From Salisapilia sapeloensis (Eukaryota; Oomycota; Peronosporomycetes; Peronosporales; Salisapiliaceae): a stretch of DNA of 64,000 nt. Shown piece by piece: positions 1-11,808 of the stretch. The stretch lies in assembly GCA_023334545.1 (NCBI GenBank), contig JAADVB010000022.1, positions 1 through 64,000 on the forward strand. The letters run 5' to 3'. Each line of letters opens with the position of its first letter. Position 1 is the first letter of the stretch. The position numbers were made by a program, and so were the translations under genes. The notes under the pieces are model-generated. The model was given only the letters and a program-made list of their open reading frames with translations. It was not told where the DNA came from and did no database searches.

Positions 1-1
1 A

Positions 2-559
2 CAGAGTGGAGGGCAGGCGATTGCTGAAACCTTGTTCGGAGCGTCCAATCCGTCTGGTCGACTCACTCAGACGTTCTACGACCAGCACTTTGCCGATATC
101 TGTTCGTTGTACGACTATAGCATGCGTCCAGACCCTGTTACTGGCAACCCAGGCCGTACCTACCGCTTTTACTCTGGGCAGCCCGTGTATGCGTTCGGCC
201 ACGGCCTATCCTACACGTCCTTTGATTACAAATGGAAGGAAATGGAGGGAGACTGTGTTGCCAGCTTTGCTGTTAAGGTTCAGAACACTGGCGAGAAAGA
301 GGGTGAAGATGTCTTGTTAGTGTACGCGGAGCCTCCGGAGGCTGGCAAGAACGGAAAGCCTTACAAGAGTCTCGTGGCCTATGAACGACTGGCGATGATG
401 CAACCTAATGAATCCAAGGAAGTAAGCTTCTGCTTGGATGAAAGCGCGTTTAAATTGGCTACTGAGGATGGAGAGTTCAAGATGGAAAGAGGTGTGTGGA
501 CGATTCGAGTGGGCGATTTGGCGAAAGAAGTGAACATTGACGGAAGTGTGGTCGCGTAA
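2..559 (+). CDS. Glycoside hydrolase family 3, C-terminal part (5' end outside window)
   Basis: This is the last 185 codons of a GH3 beta-glucosidase/beta-xylosidase; the reading frame is already open at base 2 and ends at TAA 557-559. Visible are the end of the second alpha/beta sandwich domain (GASNPSGRLTQTFY, where GH3 enzymes end their domain 2) and the insert with the RTYRFY and YAFGHGLSYT motifs, followed by the C-terminal fibronectin III-like domain (from about residue 75). The catalytic (beta/alpha)8 domain and nucleophile lie upstream, so substrate cannot be decided. GH3 enzymes of oomycetes are usually secreted and release glucose or xylose from plant or own cell-wall oligosaccharides. 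Family assignment is secure; the substrate is inference. Confidence 0.93.
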   Translation, partial: QSGGQAIAETLFGASNPSGRLTQTFYDQHFADICSLYDYSMRPDPVTGNPGRTYRFYSGQPVYAFGHGLSYTSFDYKWKEMEGDCVASFAVKVQNTGEKEGEDVLLVYAEPPEAGKNGKPYKSLVAYERLAMMQPNESKEVSFCLDESAFKLATEDGEFKMERGVWTIRVGDLAKEVNIDGSVVA

Positions 560-896
560 GTGGCAATGCAGAAGAGATTGAGGGTGACCAAGATGCTATC
601 AAGTTTTGATTAGTGGCAAATGCAGTGCAGAGATTCCCTGGACGAATGTTTTTTTGGCGTTTATCCTATACTATTTGCTTCGTAGGTTGATTATAGCTTT
701 TTAGCTACGTGTCAGTAAACACAGGATATACACCTGTAGATAATGACAATAATAAGTCGTGGCAAGGAATCGCCACATTCGCTACCAAGCCATAGCTGCC
801 AGTTAAGCGTAACTCTAGTGTGCCCGTGTGTGTTCATTAAGCAAACATTATTATATTTTACATCCTAGCAAGCAACTAGTCTACCTATCATCTGCC
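560..896. other. Intergenic, 337 bp
   Basis: Spacer between the GH3 stop and the methyltransferase ATG, both on the plus strand. It is AT-rich with no coding frame or conserved motif that I recognise; it must hold the 3' UTR of the former and the promoter of the latter. Confidence 0.6.
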
Positions 897-1802
897 ATGG
901 CGGAAGAAGAGAGTTTTACACCATCGGAGCCATTGGCGCTGGAGGAAAGCTTCACCCATTGGGCTCGGTACGTTGAAGTGCCGTTCGCCTGTACTTCCAA
1001 CGATGCCATTAAAGAGTCAACGAAGGAGCTTGCTGAGCAAGAAGAAAGGTGGATTGCCGTCGTACAAGATCCAGACTCATTCGTACTGGGCAACACTGTC
1101 TGGGACAGCAGCAAGACGCTGCTTAAATTTATCGAGCAAAGGCCAGCGCTCTTTCGCAAATTCTCTTCTATATGTGAGCTTGGGGCTGGGTGTGGCGGAC
1201 TGGCAGGTATTGCTGCTGCAATTATCACGAACGGTCTGTCGGACATTCGGCTCACGGACATCGGGCCAGTGTTACCGTGGCTTCGACGGAATTTGCGTCA
1301 AAACCTGACGGATAAAGAGATGCAGCAAGTACGTTGCCAGCAGTACGCATGGGGTACACCAGTCGAGGACCTAAATGCTCCTTTTGACTGCATCCTAGTT
1401 GCCGATTGTGTCTATGAAAAGGGAAGTGTTCATCCTTTGATGCAGTCTCTCTTGGCTATGTGCCATCGTCGATCCGTCATCTACTTAGCAAATGAACGCA
1501 GAGCACAGGAAGTGCATGAAGAGTTTCACAAGTATCTTGACAAGTACTTTTCATACAAGGAGATTGATCATGCCGAATTAGATCAAGGGTATATCAAAGA
1601 CGCGATTGAAGTCTTTGAGATGCGTCCAAAGAGACGAAAGATTCCAGAGGAAATGAAGATCGTATCGCAATCCACGGACGACATCGAGTACCATCCTCTC
1701 GTACGCATCGGGTCGGACCAGGACATTCAATCAGGAGAACATGATTCCACAAGCAAGGCTGATCCATTCGATCGAGATCTATGGGACGACTTACTCTCGT
1801 AA
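897..1802 (+). CDS. METTL21/METTL22-type protein lysine methyltransferase
   Basis: A 301-residue class I SAM-dependent methyltransferase of the Methyltransf_16 family. Its members trimethylate lysines on eEF1A, HSP70, VCP and other chaperones in the cytosol or nucleus. Visible features are an N-terminal lead with W-containing pre-motif (NTVWDSS), the glycine-rich SAM loop ELGAGCGGLAG (about residue 102), and the family DxxY signature in LVADCVY (about residue 170), which contacts the target lysine. The frame is open upstream to a GTG at 828, but the first ATG, at 897, gives the acidic start MAEEESF and is preferred. The C-terminal 60 residues are polar and not conserved. The exact protein substrate cannot be told from sequence. 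Confidence 0.85.
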   Translation: MAEEESFTPSEPLALEESFTHWARYVEVPFACTSNDAIKESTKELAEQEERWIAVVQDPDSFVLGNTVWDSSKTLLKFIEQRPALFRKFSSICELGAGCGGLAGIAAAIITNGLSDIRLTDIGPVLPWLRRNLRQNLTDKEMQQVRCQQYAWGTPVEDLNAPFDCILVADCVYEKGSVHPLMQSLLAMCHRRSVIYLANERRAQEVHEEFHKYLDKYFSYKEIDHAELDQGYIKDAIEVFEMRPKRRKIPEEMKIVSQSTDDIEYHPLVRIGSDQDIQSGEHDSTSKADPFDRDLWDDLLS

Positions 1803-1886
1803 ACAAGATCAAGAATTTGCATTTCATTAGATCTGAGGAAAAAAGCTAAATTTCATTTAAAGCTTTGGATAAAATTGACCGAAGAC

Positions 1887-3935
1887 TTATTCCCACGTCA
1901 ACGTACGGATGCCGTTCGCAGGCACAGTCGCCTGCAGCACCGCATCGCCGTAGCTCAGTTCGAATTCCGTCGGCACCGTGTTTTCGTTCATGATCACAAC
2001 CACCTTCTTGTTCTCGGGCGTCACGAAAGCAGTCGATTGCACGAAGGAGTAACCGGCAGTCACACACTTGTCCGGCGTGGCACGCGAACGCAACGTGCCG
2101 TCAGTGAGGTCCCATTGCGCGTAGGCAGCGTCCGCTGGCACGTCCGCGCAAGGCTCCACCATGATGCGAGCGCCATCGGCTTGCGAGCCGTGGTTAAGCG
2201 TGAGGCACACATCGTCCATCGAGATACGACCCGTTTCCGGGTTAAAGTCCCACTGCTGCTGCGTGTACTGGCACTCGACGACCTCAACGTGCGGACCGAC
2301 CCACGGACGCGGGATTTTGTCGATACAGTTGCCCGTGCCGTTGATCTGGATCTTCTTGTCTTCCGTGATCTCAAAGAACTGACGAGCACTAAAGTCGCAT
2401 GCGTGATTCTCGGACGGGTAGCGGACGTACAGCTTGGCGTCACCAGGTTCCTTGAACTTGGCTTGGACGTCAACGTCAATGCGCTTGGATCCAGGCGGGA
2501 CGAAGTGCGAGAAGTGCTGGATAAAGTAGTACATGGGCTGGAGGAAGTAGTCCTGGTCAGACTCATCGACGATAATCGGCGAGTCGCACTGGTTGCCCTT
2601 GTGGTTCGGTCCACCCTTGTGGTCGAGCATGAGGTTCCAGTCGACCCACGCGTTCACCCAATTGTTAAAGTCAGCCATGATGTCGTGGGCGTAGCGCTGG
2701 CCACGGAACCACGCAAGATCACCTGTCGCGACGTCCGGGCAGTTGCAGTTCTCAGATGCGATCATGAACTTGTCTGGGTTGACGTAGTGCGTGTCGTTCA
2801 GACGCTCGTGGTACTCGACACCGTCCATCTCACGCGTGTCAAAGTACCAGTGGAAGGCCATGCCGTCGACATACTGCGTCGCGTCGTGGTCGTACATAGT
2901 CTCGGCCCACTGCAACACGCTGCCACGGTTGTGGTCGAACGCCATGATCTTGACTTCCGGGTGGTCACGACGCATGACCGGACCGAGGAACTGGTTCACG
3001 AAGACGGCTTGGTACATGGCGTCCTGTCCACAGGCTTCCCATGGCGCGCTGAACTCGGGTTCGTTCTGCGGCGTGAGGCCCCAGAAGGAAATGTTGTGCT
3101 CCTTGTAGGCCGACACGAACTTGGAGAAGTAGAGAGCCCACGCGTCGCGCTTGTCGTCCAAGAGACCAATGGGGAGCGCAGAGCCGTTCATGCTCTGCGT
3201 GTAGTTGTTCTTCGGGTCCGGGCGCTTCATCCAGGCAGGGGGACTCCACGGAGAGAGGAAGAGACGAATGTCCGGGTTCTCCTTGAGCGCTTTCTGGACG
3301 AATGGGATAATGGTCTCCTTGTCGTGGGACACTTCGTTGTCAAAGTGCTCGAGATAGATGTCGTCCGTGATGTTGTCGTGCGTGTACGAGTACGGAGAAA
3401 AGTCCGTGGAACCCATGGGCACGCGACCGAACGTGTATGCCGATCCGTTCTTGGAGAAGTACAAGTCGATGATTTCTTGCTGCTTCTCGGCCGAGAGCTT
3501 GCTAAATTGAAGAGCAGCCGACTCGGTGAAGGCACCGCCAAAGCCAAAGATCTCCTGGTACACCTTGGAGTCGTCCACACGGACGAAGGACGCTGTCGGG
3601 TCGTCATCCGGCTTGGGAGCAGTGTCCGTCACTTTCCATTCGAGGTCCGGTTGCTGCTCCATGAGCTGAGGCATTTGGCCGTCATTGTAGGCACTCTGCC
3701 AGCTCTGGATCTTGGCGGTCTTCACAGACGCAGGGATACCGACGCTCGCAGGCACGACGTCGACGACGGAGGATCCGACAAAGTAGTAGACGCCGACGCT
3801 GATGGCGGCAATGACAATGAGCGCTGTGGTTCCCCACGTCGCGTACCTCCATCGTCGCTGCTTTGCTTGTTCTTCGGCGGAGAGCTTCGGGTCACTCGCC
3901 AGGGAACTCGTGCCATATCGCGTATTGTCCGACAT
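1887..3935 (-). CDS. Membrane-anchored GH30 glucosylceramidase/beta-glucanase with embedded ricin-B-type domain
   Basis: A 682-residue single-exon gene. A cytosolic N-terminus (1-32) is followed by one membrane helix (about 33-54), making a type II anchored, outward-facing enzyme. The GH30 domain starts at FGFGGAFTESA (130-140). The acid/base is E292 in PQNEPEF and the nucleophile E395 in IASENCN, both present, so it should be active on beta-glucosides such as glucosylceramide or beta-1,6-glucan. The C-terminal beta-sandwich is interrupted at about residues 520-635 by a ricin-B/beta-trefoil-like segment with two QxW-type motifs (QQWDF, AQWDL) and paired cysteines. The sandwich then resumes (KVVVIMNEN to the end). 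The family is secure; the ricin-like call rests on motifs only. Confidence 0.92.
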   Translation of the reverse strand: MSDNTRYGTSSLASDPKLSAEEQAKQRRWRYATWGTTALIVIAAISVGVYYFVGSSVVDVVPASVGIPASVKTAKIQSWQSAYNDGQMPQLMEQQPDLEWKVTDTAPKPDDDPTASFVRVDDSKVYQEIFGFGGAFTESAALQFSKLSAEKQQEIIDLYFSKNGSAYTFGRVPMGSTDFSPYSYTHDNITDDIYLEHFDNEVSHDKETIIPFVQKALKENPDIRLFLSPWSPPAWMKRPDPKNNYTQSMNGSALPIGLLDDKRDAWALYFSKFVSAYKEHNISFWGLTPQNEPEFSAPWEACGQDAMYQAVFVNQFLGPVMRRDHPEVKIMAFDHNRGSVLQWAETMYDHDATQYVDGMAFHWYFDTREMDGVEYHERLNDTHYVNPDKFMIASENCNCPDVATGDLAWFRGQRYAHDIMADFNNWVNAWVDWNLMLDHKGGPNHKGNQCDSPIIVDESDQDYFLQPMYYFIQHFSHFVPPGSKRIDVDVQAKFKEPGDAKLYVRYPSENHACDFSARQFFEITEDKKIQINGTGNCIDKIPRPWVGPHVEVVECQYTQQQWDFNPETGRISMDDVCLTLNHGSQADGARIMVEPCADVPADAAYAQWDLTDGTLRSRATPDKCVTAGYSFVQSTAFVTPENKKVVVIMNENTVPTEFELSYGDAVLQATVPANGIRTLTWE

Positions 3936-4385
3936 GGCTGTGCGTCTTGTGCGGCAGAATAGGAAATGAAGATTCCCTCGGATCTTGGAAGTTAGTCGAA
4001 CTTTGGTGGATAAAGCAATCTTAGACCGTTGTTCATCTCTCTCGTGCGGTATCTCTCCTTTTTTACATGGAAGAGACGACGGAGGAGGTCTTCGTTTGAA
4101 TGCATTAGAATAGTAACATAGACGTCATGATGGACAAGATGATATTGATACTATTTAGGTAAGCTCATGATGAAATGAGAGGGATGGAAATTTTACGAGG
4201 GATCTTCTACATGATCATCGCCTGAGTTTGACATCTGATGGCTAGGAAAGATTCAAAAGGAGTATGACAAGCAACGCATCATCATTGATATCTTCAATGG
4301 ACAGATGGAGCAACAAGTACCGGAATGAGATAAGCGAATGCATTTTATTGCCATGTGAAAAGAAATACTTTGAGAGAAATGAAGC
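3936..4385. other. Intergenic, 450 bp
   Basis: Lies between the GH30 start codon and the alpha-tubulin stop codon; both genes are on the minus strand. It is expected to carry the tubulin 3' UTR and GH30 promoter. I see no further gene; the short open frame at 4253-4603 is a shadow of the tubulin 3' end. Confidence 0.6.
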
Positions 4386-6382
<1,997 letters not shown>

Positions 6383-7306
6383 ATGGAGCGCTATGAAGTT
6401 GGTAAAGTGCTAGGTGAAGGTACATTCGGTATCGTTTACGCCGCAACGCAACGCCGAACTGGTCGGCACGTAGCCATTAAGTCCTTTAAGCGTGGAAAAT
6501 TTAAAGATGGCGTCAATTTTACAGCTTTACGAGAAGTAAAGCTCCAGACAGAGCTTCAGCACCCGAATGTAGTTGCTTTACTCGATGTTTTCGTAGCAAA
6601 CGATACTGTCAATGTCGTTTTTGAGCTACTACCGACCAGTCTGGACAACGTAATCAAAGACAAATCTGTCATCTTATCCCAGGGTGACATCAAGACCTAC
6701 ATGCAGATGCTCTTTAAAGGACTTGCCTACTGCCACTCCCATTTCGTACTCCATCGAGATTTAAAACCGGAGAACTTGCTCATTGGTGAAGACGGACAAG
6801 TGAAATTAGGTGATTTCGGTCTTGCACGGATCTACGGTAGTCCGAATAGAAACATGACATCGATGGTTTGCACGATATGGTATCGTCCACCGGAGCTTTT
6901 GTTCGGTGCAAAAGAGTACTCTGGTGCAGTCGACATGTGGGGAGCAGGCTGCATCTTTGCTGAACTCATGCTCCGAACGCCGTTTTTGACAGGCATGAAT
7001 GAGACCGATCAACTTGGAAAGATCTTCCATGCGCTTGGCACACCGACGGAATCTCAATGGCCATCCATGGGAACTTTGCCCAACTACATTGAGTTCACCC
7101 CGAACGCACCACCTCCATTGACACAAGTATTCTCAGCCGCACCGGAAGATGCTTTAGATTTACTTGGAAAGCTGATGCAGCATAACCCGAAAGAGCGTCT
7201 GACAGCAGAACAGGCGCTCGAACATCCATACTTTACGTCTGAGCCACTTCCGACACCGGTGGAGGACCTTCCATCTAGTCAAAAAATCATCAAGACAGAC
7301 TCGTAG
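6383..7306 (+). CDS. CDK7: CDK7-like cyclin-dependent kinase
   Basis: 307 residues comprising a whole CMGC kinase domain. The glycine loop is GEGTFG, the catalytic lysine is in VAIKSFKRG, and the helix C motif NFTALRE matches the CDK7 pattern (NxTALRE) rather than CDK1 PSTAIRE. The catalytic loop is HRDLKPEN and the metal-binding motif DFGLAR. Downstream ELLFGAKEY, DMWGAGCI and the FLTGMNETDQL segment also follow CDK7. CDK7 with cyclin H and MAT1 activates cell-cycle CDKs and phosphorylates the RNA polymerase II tail as part of TFIIH. Odd: the usual TRWYRAPE motif after the T-loop reads TIWYRPPE. A CDK20-like relative is the main alternative. Confidence 0.85.
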   Translation: MERYEVGKVLGEGTFGIVYAATQRRTGRHVAIKSFKRGKFKDGVNFTALREVKLQTELQHPNVVALLDVFVANDTVNVVFELLPTSLDNVIKDKSVILSQGDIKTYMQMLFKGLAYCHSHFVLHRDLKPENLLIGEDGQVKLGDFGLARIYGSPNRNMTSMVCTIWYRPPELLFGAKEYSGAVDMWGAGCIFAELMLRTPFLTGMNETDQLGKIFHALGTPTESQWPSMGTLPNYIEFTPNAPPPLTQVFSAAPEDALDLLGKLMQHNPKERLTAEQALEHPYFTSEPLPTPVEDLPSSQKIIKTDS

Positions 7307-7710
7307 CATTCTTATCTCTTTTGTTAATGAAGTCAAAGCGCAGATTAGAATAAAAAACGTGTTTCATTTGGTTATTCAGTGGTATTGGCACCGATCTGAG
7401 GAGGCGATGGGTGTCTAAATATAGTGCTTGTGCACATATAAGTTTTCGAAGTTGCTACGCCATTGCTTCCTTCGTAACCTCGTCCTCTGCGTCTGACGGA
7501 GCCAAGTCCAAAGGCTCACTTCGAATTATCGACCTGCACATACAGTGCTAGAGATTTTCATCGCTTGAACGAGTTGCTTCCGAAGCTTACGTCTGATTAT
7601 CAGGTGAATTGCTACGACGCTGATCACGCGTCACCAAATTTGCAGAAGCAGTTCAGAGTTACAAGATTCCGCTTCCTTCCATACACCGTAGAGTGCCGAC
7701 AGCTGCGTCC
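7307..7710. other. Intergenic, 404 bp
   Basis: Spacer between the kinase stop and the bactofilin ATG, both on the plus strand. There are some open stretches just 5' of the bactofilin gene but no credible exon or start; it probably holds the promoter and 5' UTR. Confidence 0.5.
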
Positions 7711-8352
7711 ATGGATGAGAGGGTCGGTATCCCGCGCAACCCACCGGTTAAACCGAAACGAGGAGGAGCGAACATGCATAGTCTTCCAAACGACATGGAT
7801 GACATGTATGCCGAGTCAGAATATAGCTCAGCGCCGTCGCCACCACAGCGACGTGGACGGAATCACTCGATGCGGCAAATAGACTCGCCACCGTCCTCTC
7901 CAAAATACCAGTCCGGTCTACCAGCCAATGTTCGCAATGGGAAAGTGTCCATCGTCGACCAAGAGCCTGAGACGACGATCGGAGCCCATGTAAAGATGAA
8001 AGGCGAACTCAGCTTCGATCGACTTTTGCGCATAGAAGGAGAATTTGAAGGCCGGCTGAACTCGAAAGGGTCGCTTGTCATCGGACCGAAGGGCGTACTC
8101 ACCGGACCAGTGGAGAATATGAAGGAAGTGTACCTCGCTGGTGGCCGCATCGTCGGTAATATCGTTGTGGAACGCATAATACTTCGAGATAAAGCACAGA
8201 TCTTTGGAAATGTGACGGCCAAAAGCATCAAAGTTGATCCCGACTGTGTGGTTATCGGGCAGTTGAATGTGAACCCACAAGCGCCTGAAAAGATAAACGA
8301 AAGGGGTGAAATTGTGAAAGATGATACAGGGGGAGGTGAAGCGGCCGCATAG
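7711..8352 (+). CDS. Bactofilin-domain protein
   Basis: A 213-residue protein with a disordered, proline- and arginine-rich N-terminus (1-85), a bactofilin (DUF583) beta-helix domain at about 86-185, and a charged tail. The domain shows the repeating short beta-strand pattern: GAHVKMKGELSF, LRIEGEFEGRL, SLVIGPKGVLTGP, EVYLAGGRIVGNI, AQIFGNVTAKSI, DCVVIGQL. Bactofilins form non-polar, nucleotide-free cytoskeletal filaments in bacteria and are known among eukaryotes chiefly from stramenopiles. The role in eukaryotes is unknown. The first ATG in the frame is 7711; an open GTG at 7693 is less likely. Codon use looks like that of its neighbours, so a transfer, if any, is old. Confidence 0.85.
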   Translation: MDERVGIPRNPPVKPKRGGANMHSLPNDMDDMYAESEYSSAPSPPQRRGRNHSMRQIDSPPSSPKYQSGLPANVRNGKVSIVDQEPETTIGAHVKMKGELSFDRLLRIEGEFEGRLNSKGSLVIGPKGVLTGPVENMKEVYLAGGRIVGNIVVERIILRDKAQIFGNVTAKSIKVDPDCVVIGQLNVNPQAPEKINERGEIVKDDTGGGEAAA

Positions 8353-8447
8353 ACTCGACCGCTTATAGATAGACAAAGAAAACAATTTCCTTTAAATTTG
8401 CAATGTAACGGATATGAAGCTTCCGATGGATAGAGTACCCATGGCGT

Positions 8448-9400
8448 TTAGAATCGATTCGGACGCTTGCGCCCCGTGAATTTGCTATCAGCCTTGACCT
8501 TCTTGCCCTGCTGTCGATACCGCTCCTTCTTCTGGCGCACCCAGTCTTTCGATTTGACCGAGTCGCGACCATTCGCTCTCCGTTGGTGCATCTTCTGCTT
8601 TCGCTTTTCGAACGCAACTTCCGAAGCCGAGTCACCTGTGCCTAACGCCTTTGGTATTTGCTGTGGCGCGTCGAATCCGGCAAAGAGACACAAGTAGTAC
8701 TTCTTAGCTTTGGCACTGTTCGGGTAGTCAATGACAAGTCCACCGGAGAAACCAGTTTTCATCGCACAAGATGAAATTTCCTCCATTTGTTCCGGAGTTT
8801 CTGGGTAGAGTTGGAGGACCGCTCGGCTGCCTCGCTTGAGGCAAGCGTATAGAGACGAGAAGAAACGTGTAAGGCGCTTACGAGCCGTGTGCTCCTTCTT
8901 GTCGGAGTAGCAAAGCCATTGGACAGCTGAAATACTGATGCAGCCATCGAACGTGCCTGGTCGAAACGGCAGACCACATCCCATGTCCTGGAGGAACACA
9001 TCTCCACTACTATCACGTTCCGATGCGATTTCGAGCATGCTTTCACTAATGTCGACGCCAACCCAGGCATGACCGGCTTCTTCCAATGCCACACCGCTCA
9101 GTCCGCTACCACAACCGACGTCTAAAATGAACTTCTCTTCACCTTCCGGAAGATTGAGCAATTCAATGGCTCGTAGAGACAATTCTTCCTACAATCTCGT
9201 GAATACCGCGGTAATGACTACTTACATAAAGAGACAATACCTGGACTTTGACGATTCGAGAGCTGGAATTGTACTTGGCAGCTTCTTTTTCATCGTAAAA
9301 GAACTATAAACATGAACTTTAGTAAGAACGCTATGGCTTAAGCAGTCTTATTCATTTCAAAGCTTACCTCAGGTGGAGATATGTGCTCGGGACGACTCAT
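8448..9400 (-). CDS. BUD23: BUD23/WBSCR22 18S rRNA (guanine-N7) methyltransferase
   Basis: Three exons on the minus strand: 9368-9400, 9241-9303 and 8448-9188, with introns of 64 and 52 bp, giving 278 residues. Exon 1 encodes the family start MSRPEHISPPE, exon 2 FFYDEKEAAKY, and exon 3 the SAM-binding motif LDVGCGSGLSG and the rest of the Rossmann fold (AVQWLCYSD). The lysine/arginine-rich C-terminus (KSKDWVRQKKERYRQQGK) is typical of BUD23. With its cofactor TRMT112 it methylates G1639 (human numbering) of 18S rRNA during small-subunit maturation in the nucleus. All expected parts are present. Divergent from the polyprenol reductase gene with a 107-bp spacer. Confidence 0.95.
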
Positions 9401-9507
9401 ACTTGACTTGATCAGACCAATTTCTTGATTGGCGAGGAACAGGTAGTCGGTCGTACCTGTTATGTACCATAAAAGTACCCAGACTTTTAACAACTTCAAA
9501 CAGGAAA

Positions 9508-10454
9508 ATGAACGGATCGTGGTGTGACCTACTTCCTGAGCAGGAGACGCTGTGGAGAGTTTTATGGCTCTCTTTGGCTGCAGCTTCTATCCTTACTTTA
9601 AAGTCCGAGTGGATGCACTGTTTGATACTGCATGGTAAAGTGAAACGTAATGCCCCTGTCGATCATCTTCCATTCGCACGACTACTCCAGCTAGACGTAC
9701 CAAAAAGCTCTTGGAAGTGGTTCTATTTGACGGGGTCATTGGAGAACTGGACCATCATAGTCATCATGATGACCACTGACTGGAGAAATATTGCTGGATC
9801 TGCTCTGTCATTTGACTGTCCCAAGCTCAACTCTAATGACGCCGATGCGCTGCTATCTGCCAGCACCTCAACTACCATCACAATATTTCTATATGCATGC
9901 CACACGACTAGAAGACTTTTGGAGAGTTTTCTCATTACATCATTCGGTGACGCCAAGATGCATGCTGGCGGTATATGACTCTTTTGACATTTATAATCGA
10001 TGCGTACTGACGTAGCGCTCTAGCTTTCATCTTGGGTATCGTGCATTACACGAGCGTACCACTTGCCATATTAACGGACTCCAATGCTTCGAAAGAAGGG
10101 TCAGTTGGCATGTTGACATACATCGGCATGCTCCTATTTCTCTACGCATCGTATCATCAATATCGATGCAACACGTTGCTGGCGGCACAAAAAGTGCAAA
10201 GTGGCGGCAAGTACGTTGCTCCAAAAGGTGACTGGTTCCACCGTGTTCGATGTCCTCTGTATTCATCTGAAATTCTACTGTATATATCCATGAGCCTCAT
10301 GCTCACCAGTAATATTACCATGCATTTGATCATGCTATGGGTCCTCGCCAATCAGGTAGTGTGTGCGAAGTTCGGAAGTGCATGGTATGAACAAAAGTTT
10401 CGAGATAAGCTAGAGGAAATGCCAAAGTGGGTGCTTGTGCCTGGGCTGTGGTAA
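9508..10454 (+). CDS. SRD5A3: Polyprenol reductase (SRD5A3/DFG10 family)
   Basis: Two exons, 9508-9970 and 10024-10454, joined by a 53-bp intron with a TACTGAC-like branch site, give 297 residues. It is a multi-pass ER membrane protein of the steroid 5-alpha-reductase family. Family signatures are HGK near residue 45, the CHTTRRLLES segment before the intron (compare the LRRLFE motif) and, after it, YHQYRCN, the GDWF motif of the NADPH-binding C-terminal domain, and the LYSSEILLY segment. SRD5A3 enzymes act on polyprenol to make dolichol for N-glycosylation. The C-terminal third is strongest; the N-terminal half is divergent, as in most members. Confidence 0.85.
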
Positions 10455-10476
10455 AGCTTAAAGATAGCTATTAATT

Positions 10477-10662
10477 ATGAAGCCTTTTCTTTCGATAACA
10501 CTGCACCATCATCGGTGCCAGCTTCACTATTTACAATACTTCAAAAGACACTTCACAGGACCACAACTGGTTAAAGATGGACCTGGCATCGCCAAACGAA
10601 AAGATACTTTAGACTATGATATGAAAGGCAATCGAATGCAAGAACTTGGAAAGTCAGAATGA
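10477..10662 (+). CDS. Possible small protein (61 residues), doubtful
   Basis: An open frame beginning 22 bp after the polyprenol reductase stop. It has a basic, His-rich N-terminus that could act as a mitochondrial presequence and a charged C-terminal half (KDTLDYDMKGNRMQELGKSE). I do not recognise it. Its composition is compatible with a short mitochondrial protein, but so short a frame next to a non-coding stretch may be chance or 3' UTR. Confidence 0.25.
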   Translation: MKPFLSITLHHHRCQLHYLQYFKRHFTGPQLVKDGPGIAKRKDTLDYDMKGNRMQELGKSE

Positions 10663-11808
10663 GCTGTGAGAAGATAACACGTTTCAATCTTCATTTCATC
10701 CGTGCAAGCCTGTGTTGAACTAAACTTCGGAGTAATATGAATCATAGTAAAAAGCTCTTCCTCTGCGTTTATGAGTGTCTTTGCTATCTTTATTCGTCCT
10801 TGTAATGCCCATAGTTGCGGACTTCGCCCGCATTGCCTGTCATCGTAACACTTGGCTTTGTGTGATTTAATTTGTTCAGTTGTAAGCTTTTGGTTATCAT
10901 TACCATTGGTATCCTCTGGCGTGCTTAGATCAAATATGGCACTAGGATGTACAACGCCTTATCCGTTCGCTTCTTTATCCAAGTCAGTGACAGAATCTAA
11001 CTTACAATATGTCCAAACGGATCCAACGAGACGATATGGATGTAAATTAATTGGTGGTGTCTAATTGATGATAATCGAAGCCATGAGCACTATCATGCCG
11101 ACGTTGAATTACGTGATGCCAATCAGTCCTCAGCAGATATTCTCACCGCATTATTCAATCTTTTCGTATTCAAAATTATGCTCAACCCATCATGTGATCA
11201 CCAACGCATCACATCATACCGTTCAGCGTTTCTATTCGTGTCATGGTTTTCACTAGACTTCATGGGTCCTTGTTTTTGAGCCCGATGGTTGGGTTTCCAC
11301 GAGTGATTGACATCGCACTTATGTGCATAACATGTGCTTCGCGAAAAGTGACCCTACCAGCCGAACTGCCATTTAGTATTCAAGCACTTTCACATATTTG
11401 GGTGCGAAGCCTACATCTTTCTCCTGTGCACTGACCGATTTCCGTCGACCATGTCAAGAAGATACTTTTCGCCTACTTTCTCGACATGCTCGTCATTCAA
11501 TTGTGCATTAATACCAATGCGATAAAAGGTTATACAAGCTCACTATTGGGGATAATACATCTAGTACAGTTGATTCTTTCGGATAACAACGATAGGTATA
11601 TTTTAGGGATGAAAGACGCAATCAAGATCCTTCTAGTAAAAAACATACCCTAATGTGTCAAATTGCGTGCAAAAACTCTCTTGTTATGGCAATATCTTGC
11701 ATACAAAAACGCAGTGGTTTGCAATCGCCACCAACAAGACCACTACAGGTTTGCAACAGGTGGAGCGGCAGCTAGGCATTCATCTTCCCTTTTCAACGCC
11801 TGAACACG
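10663..11808. other. Intergenic, about 1.15 kb, no recognisable gene
   Basis: AT-rich sequence between the polyprenol reductase and SF3B3. The only open frames are 60-95 codons, low in complexity of usage and without similarity to anything I recognise. No repeat, transposon end or RNA gene was seen. The last few hundred bases must hold the SF3B3 promoter. Confidence 0.5.

Noticed and set aside
1875-3962. A 695-codon open frame on the plus strand opposite the GH30 gene
   Set aside because: It mirrors the GH30 gene codon for codon, is extremely rich in Val/Arg/His as antisense frames are, and begins with a non-ATG codon. It has no domain.
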